Shown here: piece by piece, positions 24,105-31,071 of the stretch | How positions within the stretch are numbered: the stretch's first letter is position 1 | How the letters are laid out: each line of letters starts with the position of its first letter | Assembly (NCBI GenBank): GCA_022510615.1 | Contig: JAFLTC010000002.1 | Span: 1-64,000, forward strand | Direction of reading: 5' to 3' | Source of the DNA: Lachnospiraceae bacterium | GTDB taxonomy: Bacteria; Bacillota; Clostridia; Lachnospirales; Lachnospiraceae | Length of the DNA stretch: 64,000 nucleotides | Position numbers and translations under genes: made by a program | Notes under the pieces: model-generated | What the model saw: the letters and a program-made list of their open reading frames with translations, nothing else | Database searches by the model: none | Told to the model about the DNA's origin: nothing

Positions 24105-24533
24105 TTGAAACAGGAAGTAAAAGTAATTATCAGTGGAATGCAGGGAGAGAACGTAGGAAATGACCAGATTCAGGTAGTGTCGGTAGGTCAGATGTATGAA
24201 AAGGATAATTTTACCTGTGTTACTTATGATGAGGTAGTGGACGAAGAAGAAAACGGAGTGGTTCAGGTAGTAAAGAATCTGATTAAAATAAATGATGAGC
24301 AGGTAGAGGTGATAAAAAAGGGGCCGGTAAAGAGCCATATGGTTTTTGTGCCGGAGCAGACAACCTATACCTACTATTCCACCCCCATTGGAGAGTTGGA
24401 GGTGGGCGTTCATACAAGGAGCATTGACAGGAGCAAAAGGTCAAACGGGTTTGGGCTGAAGCTTCGGTATGATTTGGAGATGAACCAGTCATTTATTTCC
24501 AGTTGCAGTGTGAACATAGCCGTTGAGGTATAA
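24105..24533 (+). CDS. DUF1934 (YwiB-like) protein
   Basis: A 142-residue calycin-like beta-barrel protein: IISGMQGENVGNDQIQVVSVGQMYEKDNFTCVTYDE (in two stretches), KFVPEQTTYTYYSTPIGELEVGVHT-like region and a final strand pair LKLRYDLEMNQSFISSC. The family is widespread in Firmicutes with no proven role. TTG start at 24105 with AAAAAGGAG eight bases ahead; 15 bases after ddl and 14 before dapF, so likely cotranscribed with both. Confidence 0.85.
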   Translation: MKQEVKVIISGMQGENVGNDQIQVVSVGQMYEKDNFTCVTYDEVVDEEENGVVQVVKNLIKINDEQVEVIKKGPVKSHMVFVPEQTTYTYYSTPIGELEVGVHTRSIDRSKRSNGFGLKLRYDLEMNQSFISSCSVNIAVEV

Positions 24534-24547
24534 AGGGGGTACGGCGT

Positions 24548-25390
24548 ATGAAACTACATTTTACAAAAATGCACGGAACCGGTAATGATTATGTGTATGT
24601 CAATCTTTTTCGGGAGACGGTAAAGGAGCCGGAAAAGCTGGCAGTACAAATTAGCGACAGACATTTTGGGATTGGTTCGGACGGACTGATTCTCATAGCT
24701 CCGTCTGAGGTGGCTGACTGCCGGATGATTATGTATAATGCCGATGGCTCGGAGGGGGCCATGTGTGGAAATGGTATCCGGTGTGTGGCAAAATATGCCT
24801 ACGAACATGATATTGTAAACAACACCCAGATGCGGATTGAGACAAAGAGTGGAATTAAGTTTTTGGATTTGACGGTAGAAGAGGGTATTGTTACATACGT
24901 TAAGGTGAACATGGGAGAGGCGGTGCTAAAGCCGTCAGAGATTCCGGTGAAAGCCGAGGGAGAGGATTTTATTTCCCGGACTATTTCCGTAAACGGAATA
25001 GATTATGAGGCAACCTGTGTGTCCATGGGAAATCCTCACTGCGTCATTTTTACCAAGGATATTGATAAGTTGGATTTGGAAAAATTGGGACCATGGTTTG
25101 AAAACCATGAACTCTTTCCGGACCGGATCAATACAGAGTTTGTGGAAATCATTGATGACCATACCATTAAGATGAGGGTGTGGGAGAGGGGTTCCGGTGA
25201 GACGATTTCCTGCGGTACGGGAACCTGTGCCTCTACGGTGGCAGCGGTGCTGAATGGTTATTGTAAGCGGGGGGAGGAAATTGAAGTACGAATTCGTGGC
25301 GGCAAGCTGTATGATACCTATCAGGAAAACGGAGAGGTATTGATGAAAGGACCGGCCACTACTGTATTTGATGGGGATATTATTGTGTAA
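24548..25390 (+). CDS. dapF: Diaminopimelate epimerase
   Basis: A 280-residue cofactor-independent racemase converting LL- to meso-DAP for peptidoglycan and lysine. KMHGTGNDYVYV at the N-terminus; the two catalytic cysteines sit in MCGNGIRCVAKY (first half) and ETISCGTGTCASTVAA (second half); GNPHCVIF is the conserved strand between. AAAGGGGGTACGGCGT precedes the ATG. Together with ddl upstream it makes a peptidoglycan-precursor gene pair. Confidence 0.96.
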   Translation: MKLHFTKMHGTGNDYVYVNLFRETVKEPEKLAVQISDRHFGIGSDGLILIAPSEVADCRMIMYNADGSEGAMCGNGIRCVAKYAYEHDIVNNTQMRIETKSGIKFLDLTVEEGIVTYVKVNMGEAVLKPSEIPVKAEGEDFISRTISVNGIDYEATCVSMGNPHCVIFTKDIDKLDLEKLGPWFENHELFPDRINTEFVEIIDDHTIKMRVWERGSGETISCGTGTCASTVAAVLNGYCKRGEEIEVRIRGGKLYDTYQENGEVLMKGPATTVFDGDIIV

Positions 25391-25417
25391 AAACATATTT
25401 TCGGAATGGAGAAGTGT

Positions 25418-26437
25418 ATGAGGTATATTAAAATGGATCAGGCGGAATCCGGCATGGTAGTCGGAAAATCCGTTTATAATGAGACAGGCAGGGTGCTTGT
25501 TAATTACCGGGTAACATTGACGGACAAGCTGATTTCCCGCATGAAAGAAAAAGGGCTTAATGGCTTATATATTGAGGACTCTCTGTCAGAGGATATTGAG
25601 ATTGAAGAGCTCATAAGCGATGAACTGGAGATAAAGGCAGCTCAGGCCCTGAGGAAAATGGATGTTGATGCGGCTCTGGATGTGGCAAATGAGATTACCG
25701 ATGAGCTGAGTATGGATGGTGAGATTAGTGTGAATCTGGTCAGTCTTCGGACAAATTCGGATTACACCTATAAACATTCCGTTAATGTGGCGATATTATC
25801 CGTTCTGACAGGCATGGGAATTGGTCTGAAAAAACCTGTATTAAAAGAATTGGCAGCCGCCGGTCTTTTGCATGATGTGGGAAAAATCAATATTCCGGTG
25901 GAAACACTGGAAAAGCCAGGAGCTTTGACCGAAGAAGAATACGAACTGATTAAAAGACATTCTGAGTTCGGCTATGATAAAATTAAAGATAATATTTCCA
26001 TTAGTTCCAAAACGAAAATGGGCGTGTATATGCACCATGAGAACATTAACGGGACCGGCTATCCATTAGGCCTGCAGGGGGACCAGATTTATATGTTTGC
26101 TAAAATTATTCATATCGCGGATGTATATGATGCCATTACAAGTGAACGTGTTTATAAAAAGGCACAGCCCCCAAATGAAGCCATAGAATTCCTGATGAAA
26201 AATGCAGGAAATATGTTTCAGCCGGAATATGTCAAGGCATTCATTACTTATATACCGATTTATCCAAAGGGAAGAAATGTGATTTTGTCCGATGGACGAG
26301 TGGCGGTAGTGGTGGAAAACCGCCAGCACAATACACTGTATCCGGTAATCCGCTTGCTGGAGGACGGCACAACGATAGATTTATCGGAGCACGAGGATCC
26401 GAATCTGTATATTACAGGCTTTGAACCGTTAAAATAA
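25418..26437 (+). CDS. HD-GYP domain phosphodiesterase (c-di-GMP), intact motifs
   Basis: A 339-residue cytoplasmic protein. An N-terminal DUF3391-like segment (MRYIKMDQAESGMVVGKSVY) is followed by an HD-GYP domain: LLHDVGKINIP at ~155, HHENINGTGYP at ~207, then ADVYDAITSERVYK. All metal and GYP residues are present, so it should hydrolyse c-di-GMP. ATG 25418 has TGGAG ahead; ATG 25406 is an alternative. It has the same layout as the degenerate HD-GYP protein at 53677. A terminator follows. Confidence 0.9.
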   Translation: MRYIKMDQAESGMVVGKSVYNETGRVLVNYRVTLTDKLISRMKEKGLNGLYIEDSLSEDIEIEELISDELEIKAAQALRKMDVDAALDVANEITDELSMDGEISVNLVSLRTNSDYTYKHSVNVAILSVLTGMGIGLKKPVLKELAAAGLLHDVGKINIPVETLEKPGALTEEEYELIKRHSEFGYDKIKDNISISSKTKMGVYMHHENINGTGYPLGLQGDQIYMFAKIIHIADVYDAITSERVYKKAQPPNEAIEFLMKNAGNMFQPEYVKAFITYIPIYPKGRNVILSDGRVAVVVENRQHNTLYPVIRLLEDGTTIDLSEHEDPNLYITGFEPLK

Positions 26438-26450
26438 GGAAAAGCAAAAA

Positions 26451-26503
26451 ATTCCCCCGTTAAGTCTGGCGTAAGCGTTAGACTTAGCGGGGAATCGTTT
26501 TTT
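26451..26503 (+). terminator. Terminator between convergent genes
   Basis: ATTCCCCCGTTAAGTCT pairs with AGACTTAGCGGGGAAT with one bulged C, then CGTTTTTT. Serves the HD-GYP gene and, in reverse, the 26502 gene. Confidence 0.88.
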
Positions 26504-26960
26504 AATTTCCGGTTTTTTGCAATGCTTTTAGCTTGGTTCTCTGCCACCAGCCCAGCTTTTCCTGTGGGCTTTCCAGAGCGTTACGTCCCTTTACGTCCAT
26601 AATGTAAATACCACTGATGACAACCTTTAATTCCTTTTTTACCGGGAGCAATGGAAAGATTTTCTCATCACACATCAGTGACATTATTTTAGGACCAATC
26701 TTTGCTTTTACAATCGGTACTTTTGAACCGCGAAGATATTTGGGAGTGTTATCCAAAACAATTTTAGGTAGTCCGGCATCCTTTAATTTCATTCGCTTTT
26801 TATCAATAACCAGAATGGAAGCTGTCTGGGCAGAAGCCTGCATCTGTGCCTGAGATTCGTCCTGTTTTTTCTGCATTTTTTTTCCGACAAAATACAGGAT
26901 AACCATGGCAATGAGTAATACCAGCACAATAATGCCAAGTACAATCAACACGGTACTCAT
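26502..26960 (-). CDS. Membrane-anchored hypothetical protein
   Basis: A 152-residue protein with one N-terminal membrane helix (residues 4-26, VLIVLGIIVLVLLIAMVILYF), a short basic/Gln-rich linker (KKMQKKQDESQAQMQASAQ) and a ~95-residue globular domain probably on the cytoplasmic side (VIDKKRMKLKDAGLPKIVLD...IVKAKIGPKIMSLMCD). The globular part is regular alpha/beta but I recognise no family. AAGGAGGATTATACT is the ribosome site. Single gene, flanked by terminator 26451-26503. Confidence 0.75.
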   Translation of the reverse strand: MSTVLIVLGIIVLVLLIAMVILYFVGKKMQKKQDESQAQMQASAQTASILVIDKKRMKLKDAGLPKIVLDNTPKYLRGSKVPIVKAKIGPKIMSLMCDEKIFPLLPVKKELKVVISGIYIMDVKGRNALESPQEKLGWWQRTKLKALQKTGN

Positions 26961-27025
26961 AGTATAATCCTCCTTCCTTCATTCACAAAGTATATTCTAT
27001 CATTAATTGTGGGAAAAATAAATAC

Positions 27026-27748
27026 TTATTTTGTTCCGGCTTTATACATTTCTGAAATAATACTCCGGATATATCTGCCAAGATGCTTTTTATCATCCGG
27101 ATCTAACCGATCCGGGTAAACTGGTTCGCCGTATTCAATGGATATGCTTCCCTTATGGATCCAGGGAAGACGGTTCTCAAATATATTTTCTGTATCGCGA
27201 ATGCAGACGGGAATAATAGGACATTTTCCTTTGGTAGCAATTTTCATGCTTCCCTCTTTAAAGTCTAACAGAGTGTCGGTAGCATTTCTTGTGCCCTCCG
27301 GTGCAATATAAATGGAATAGCCTTCCTTTACAAGTCCGATGGCTGCAAGGATGGTGTTCAGGTTCTGCTTTACATCTCCACGATCCATAAACAGACAGTT
27401 CAGAAAATACATCCATTGTGCCACGCAGGGCATTCGCTTAATTTCCATTTTCGATACAAAGGCGGTCTGGTTCGGCACGGTGGAATAGGCAAGAATGATG
27501 TCATAAAAGCTCCGATGGTTAGCAGCGTACATAACCGGGGTATCGGTGGGGATACGCTCGACACCAATAATCGTTTTTTTACAGCCGGAAATAAACAAGA
27601 CAAAAGTGAAGACCCATCGCACAATGGTCTGGGCAATTTTTGCTGCAGCTTTTTCGTTTATTTTCCGTATGATGAATTCCACCAGATAAAGAGGAATACT
27701 CAAAATAGAAATAATTATGTATAAAATTAAAATGATGATTGTTCTCAT
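27026..27748 (-). CDS. plsC: 1-acyl-sn-glycerol-3-phosphate acyltransferase (PlsC family)
   Basis: A 240-residue membrane-associated acyltransferase. Hydrophobic N-terminus (~1-28), catalytic NHRSFYD (HX4D) at ~77-83, EGTRN at ~148-152, and IIPVCIRDT motif IV. It transfers an acyl chain to lysophosphatidate in phospholipid synthesis. The ATG follows AAAGAGGACGATT on the minus strand. It lies 22 bases after the VanY-like gene on the same strand, so they may share a transcript, though the functions are not obviously linked. Confidence 0.9.
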   Translation of the reverse strand: MRTIIILILYIIISILSIPLYLVEFIIRKINEKAAAKIAQTIVRWVFTFVLFISGCKKTIIGVERIPTDTPVMYAANHRSFYDIILAYSTVPNQTAFVSKMEIKRMPCVAQWMYFLNCLFMDRGDVKQNLNTILAAIGLVKEGYSIYIAPEGTRNATDTLLDFKEGSMKIATKGKCPIIPVCIRDTENIFENRLPWIHKGSISIEYGEPVYPDRLDPDDKKHLGRYIRSIISEMYKAGTK

Positions 27749-27770
27749 AATCGTCCTCTTTCCTGCCTAA

Positions 27771-28676
27771 TTATTTTTTCGTCGGAGCCGGTGTCCCGGA
27801 GGATTTTTTGGTTGGCTTTGGTGTGGCATATTTTACCTCGTCCGGTTCTTCAACGTCTACACCGGTATCCTCCTCCGGTTTATTACAGCTGACTCCGTAA
27901 TATTCTTCCAGAGTAAGTTTATTCTTATACAGATAGGTGGCAACGGTAATCCCTACATACCGGATATGCCACGGCTCATAATGATAACCGGTCACCTTAG
28001 ATTTTCCATAAGGATACCGGACAATATACCCATATTTATGGGCATTTTTTGCCAGCCAGCGTCCTTCCTTCGTATCGCCGAAACTCTGGTCTAAGCGGCA
28101 GTCCACACTGCGGGCGGAAACGTCAATGGCCAGCCCGGACTGGTGCTCACTGCTTCCGGGAGTGGCGGACACAGCATCCGTGGCAGAAACTCCCCGTGTC
28201 GCTACATTGCCATCATAAATCTGCTTCTGCCTTTGATAAGAACGGTAACCGGAAACCCCGTAAAGGATAACCCCTTTTTTCCTCCCGGCGTTAAACAGTT
28301 TTTCCAGTGCATCGGCAGCAATTTTCCTCATTTTCCTCTTGTCTCCCTGAAAGCTGAAACTGAAAAGAATATTTGGTTCTGTCAAATCCGATGGTGTATA
28401 AGCTGCAGGAAGAAGATAATTGCGGTTTACCAGTGCGGTAATGCTGTTTGGAATGGTATCTAACGGTACTGTATCCGAATTATCAAGAATCGTACTGATG
28501 TCCTCCGGCAGCAGGGCACTTCCCGATACGGCGCTGGTAGAGACCGAGGCGGCAGCAGGGGAGTCCGCTGTGTGTATATCAGAAGACACAGAGACGGTTG
28601 GTTCATTTTGGAAAAACCAATATCCAGCAATTCCCAGCACAAGTGCCACTAAAAATAAAATCATTGTTTTTTTCAT
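27771..28676 (-). CDS. VanY-type D-Ala-D-Ala carboxypeptidase
   Basis: A 301-residue exported or membrane-anchored zinc peptidase: N-terminal hydrophobic anchor (residues ~4-22), a Ser/Ala/Thr-rich linker (~30-60), then the VanY core with SGYRSYQRQ, SSEHQSGLAIDVS (His/Asp zinc ligands) and HYEPWHIRYVG (catalytic Glu and His ligand). The tail is low-complexity Lys/Pro/Thr. It trims the terminal D-Ala from stem peptides. Single stand-alone member, not part of a vancomycin-resistance operon. Upstream promoter not identified. Confidence 0.9.
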   Translation of the reverse strand: MKKTMILFLVALVLGIAGYWFFQNEPTVSVSSDIHTADSPAAASVSTSAVSGSALLPEDISTILDNSDTVPLDTIPNSITALVNRNYLLPAAYTPSDLTEPNILFSFSFQGDKRKMRKIAADALEKLFNAGRKKGVILYGVSGYRSYQRQKQIYDGNVATRGVSATDAVSATPGSSEHQSGLAIDVSARSVDCRLDQSFGDTKEGRWLAKNAHKYGYIVRYPYGKSKVTGYHYEPWHIRYVGITVATYLYKNKLTLEEYYGVSCNKPEEDTGVDVEEPDEVKYATPKPTKKSSGTPAPTKK

Positions 28677-28763
28677 GTGTATATAATCCCTCTATTCTGG
28701 TACAATGCTATCAAAAGTAATCAGTCATCTATGAAAGCATTATACCCTTAAAAAGGGGAAAAA

Positions 28764-29252
28764 TCAATGTATTTCAAACAGAGAGTGGTCAAATTTTTTC
28801 AAGGCAAATAAAAGTATCATTCCCAATACACAGCAGGATATGATTTCCCCGGCACCCACCGTAAGCATCATATATGGGATAGGGATGGAGACGCCATAGG
28901 CAAAACGTAGCACCCAGGGAACGATAATGGTATTTGCCAACATGGGAGGAAGGGAAACAAGCCATGGAAAACGGCGCAGGGCATAGGAGCCAAGGGCGCC
29001 AATAAGAGTGGCAAGGCTGCCAAAGATAATGTCTGGCAGAACAGAGCCGGTAAGCAGATTGCTTAACAGACAGCCTATCGTCAATCCCGGAATGGCAGCG
29101 GGAGTAAAAAAAGGAAGAATTGTCAGCGCTTCGGAAAAGCGGACCTGAACATCTCCGCTTGCCAGTCCGAAGGCATTGGAAATAAGAGTTAGCACGACAT
29201 AAAGAGCAGCGATAACAGCTGCCTGACAAATAAAGAATATTTTTTTATTCAT
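28764..29252 (-). CDS. queT: QueT queuosine-precursor transporter (ECF S component)
   Basis: A 162-residue membrane protein with about five helices: ICQAAVIAALYVVLTLISNAFGL start (residues 8-30), a DVQVRFSEALTILPFFTPAAIPGL segment characteristic of QueT, and TVGAGEIISCCVLGMILLFAL near the C-terminus. It is the substrate-binding subunit that, with shared ECF modules encoded elsewhere, imports preQ1 or a related queuosine precursor. A preQ1 riboswitch immediately upstream supports the assignment independently. Single gene on the minus strand. Confidence 0.93.
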   Translation of the reverse strand: MNKKIFFICQAAVIAALYVVLTLISNAFGLASGDVQVRFSEALTILPFFTPAAIPGLTIGCLLSNLLTGSVLPDIIFGSLATLIGALGSYALRRFPWLVSLPPMLANTIIVPWVLRFAYGVSIPIPYMMLTVGAGEIISCCVLGMILLFALKKFDHSLFEIH

Positions 29253-29260
29253 AATAGAGT

Positions 29261-29304
29261 CTCCTTAGTTTTTTTTAGCGAGTGGATGGTTTCGAACACT
29301 CGAA
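29261..29304 (-). promoter_or_regulatory. preQ1-I riboswitch controlling queT
   Basis: On the minus strand: stem CGAGTG / CACTCG with TTC right after the 5' strand, a short loop, then CTAAAAAAAACTAAGGAG. The A-rich tail ending ACTAAGGAG is the type I preQ1 signature, and its AAGGAG is also the queT ribosome site (eight bases before the ATG), so ligand binding would hide it: translational OFF control. Confidence 0.85.
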
Positions 29305-29308
29305 TTCA

Positions 29309-29563
29309 TTAATTTGCCTGTTCGTAGGCTTCACGAACGGCGTGTGCCAGCTGGTCGGCACAGGAGGTGGTTTTAAATCCGCACTGGATGCCGGAACATT
29401 TTTTTTCAATTTCCTCCACCGTCAATCCGTCTACCAAAACCGGAATGGCCTGTAAATTACCGTCGCAGCCGCCGTAAAATTTTACATTGGTAACAACGTC
29501 TCCGTTGATTTCCAAATCGATCTGGCGAGAACAGGTTCCTTGTGTTTTGTAGGAATACTTCAT
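29309..29563 (-). CDS. TSCPD domain protein
   Basis: An 84-residue protein of the TIGR03905/TSCPD type: MKYSYKTQGTCSRQIDLEI, FYGGCDGNLQAIP, CGFKTTSCADQLAHAV. Conserved cysteines C11, ~C33, ~C61 and ~C68 may hold a metal. The TSCPD domain also occurs at the C-terminus of some ribonucleotide reductases; stand-alone copies have no assigned role. ATG 29563 follows AAAGGAGGATATT on the minus strand. The queT riboswitch begins seven bases after its stop. Confidence 0.88.
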   Translation of the reverse strand: MKYSYKTQGTCSRQIDLEINGDVVTNVKFYGGCDGNLQAIPVLVDGLTVEEIEKKCSGIQCGFKTTSCADQLAHAVREAYEQAN

Positions 29564-29611
29564 AATATCCTCCTTTCTTTTTTTCGATAGTATATTGTAC
29601 CGAAAAAACGC

Positions 29612-29640
29612 TTGTTTGTCAAAAGAAAAACGTATATAAT
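29612..29640 (+). promoter_or_regulatory. Promoter of cca placing transcript start on the ATG
   Basis: TTGTTT (29612-29617), 17-base spacer, TATAAT (29635-29640). The expected first transcript base, six to seven bases downstream, is the A of the ATG at 29647. No ribosome site is visible before it. Confidence 0.7.
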
Positions 29641-29646
29641 AAAAGC

Positions 29647-31053
29647 ATGGATGAGAAAATAAAAATTCCGGAACAGGTAGCATTTATTCTGACAACATTA
29701 GAACAACATGGTTATGAGGGTTATGCCGTGGGGGGCTGTGTTCGTGATACGATATTGGGGCGTGAACCGGGCGACTGGGATATTACGACCTCTGCGCAGC
29801 CGGAACAGGTAAAAGCCCTGTTTCGCCGTACCGTGGATACGGGAATCTTACACGGTACCGTTACGGTTCTTTTAGGGGAGAAGGGCTATGAGGTCACGAC
29901 CTATCGGCTGGATGGCGAGTATGAGGACCACAGACACCCAAACAAAGTAGAATTTACGCCGGATTTGACAGAGGATTTAAGAAGAAGGGATTTTACCATC
30001 AATGCCATGGCATATAATCCGAAGTCCGGGATGGTAGATAAATTTGACGGAACCGGGGATATTCGCAGGGAATGTATCCGATGCGTGGGAGAGGCAAAGG
30101 AACGGTTTGAAGAGGATGCTCTCAGAATGCTTAGGGGAATCCGTTTTGCCGGACAGCTTCTCTTTACGATAGAACCCCGTACGCTGGCGGCGATGGAGGA
30201 AAAGGCATCATTGCTTGTCAATGTCAGTGCGGAGCGGATTCGGACAGAGCTGACAAAGCTGCTTCTTTCAGAAGGTGCCGATCGGCTTCTTTTGGCGGTA
30301 AAGACAGGGCTGAGCCGGTATTTTCTACCGGAGCTGGATGCCATGCTTGCCACCAGGCAGAACAATCCGCACCACAGTTTTGATGTGGGAAATCATTCCA
30401 TACAGGCGATTTTGCACATAAACAAATTGTGGAGGGAAAACCGGGAGTTGGGAGAAAAGGCCCACATTGCCTTAGTATACAGTGCTCTGTTGCATGATGT
30501 GGCGAAACCGGAATGTTTGACAACGGACGAAAAGGGAATGGATCACTTTTACCATCACAACGAAATGGGAGCAGAGAAGGCAAAAAAAATACTGCGCCGG
30601 TTAAAGTTTGATAATGAGACGATATCCATGGTGGGGCGGCTGATTTATTTCCACGACAGAAGGCATGAAAATTGTCTGGTAAATGGAATATATTCGGAAA
30701 AGGGTAAAAAGGCGATGCGCCGTCTGATAAACCAGATTGGAGCGGATGCCATGCCGCTGTTATTTTTATTACAGCGGGCGGATTTGTTGGCACAGAGTGA
30801 CTATAAACGAGAGGAAAAACTGGCGAAGCTCGCTGCCGGAGAGCGGTGCTACAAAGAGATTATGGCAGCAGGCGAGGCGGTTACCATAAAGGATTTGGCA
30901 GTGGGAGGTAAGCAGATTATTGAATTGGGAGTAAAACCGGGACCGGAGATAGGAAGGGTGTTAAAGGAACTGTTAGAAGCGGTGTTAGAAGCACCAGAGA
31001 AAAATACAGAAGAATTTCTGTTGAAAATGGCAAGTGAGATAATAAAGCGGTAG
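29647..31053 (+). CDS. cca: CCA tRNA nucleotidyltransferase with HD domain
   Basis: A 468-residue enzyme that adds CCA to tRNA 3' ends. Nucleotidyltransferase core: GYAVGGCVRDTILGREPGDWDI (residues ~21-42, with the GG and DxD equivalents), RRRDFTINAMAY, FEEDALRMLRGIRFA, and NPHHSFDVGNHSIQ. An HD domain follows (LLHDVAKP at ~279). Bacterial class II type with HD. The start has no Shine-Dalgarno site and the promoter sits close, suggesting leaderless or weak translation. All three tRNAs in the window lack encoded CCA, so the enzyme is needed. Confidence 0.95.
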   Translation: MDEKIKIPEQVAFILTTLEQHGYEGYAVGGCVRDTILGREPGDWDITTSAQPEQVKALFRRTVDTGILHGTVTVLLGEKGYEVTTYRLDGEYEDHRHPNKVEFTPDLTEDLRRRDFTINAMAYNPKSGMVDKFDGTGDIRRECIRCVGEAKERFEEDALRMLRGIRFAGQLLFTIEPRTLAAMEEKASLLVNVSAERIRTELTKLLLSEGADRLLLAVKTGLSRYFLPELDAMLATRQNNPHHSFDVGNHSIQAILHINKLWRENRELGEKAHIALVYSALLHDVAKPECLTTDEKGMDHFYHHNEMGAEKAKKILRRLKFDNETISMVGRLIYFHDRRHENCLVNGIYSEKGKKAMRRLINQIGADAMPLLFLLQRADLLAQSDYKREEKLAKLAAGERCYKEIMAAGEAVTIKDLAVGGKQIIELGVKPGPEIGRVLKELLEAVLEAPEKNTEEFLLKMASEIIKR

Positions 31054-31071
31054 GTTCGAAAGGAGAAGGCC

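Noticed and set aside
23040-28676. ddl plus a VanY-type carboxypeptidase as a vancomycin-resistance set
   Set aside because: No vanH, vanX or D-Lac ligase features; ddl has the D-Ala-type binding residues and sits with dapF; the VanY-like gene is separate on the other strand.
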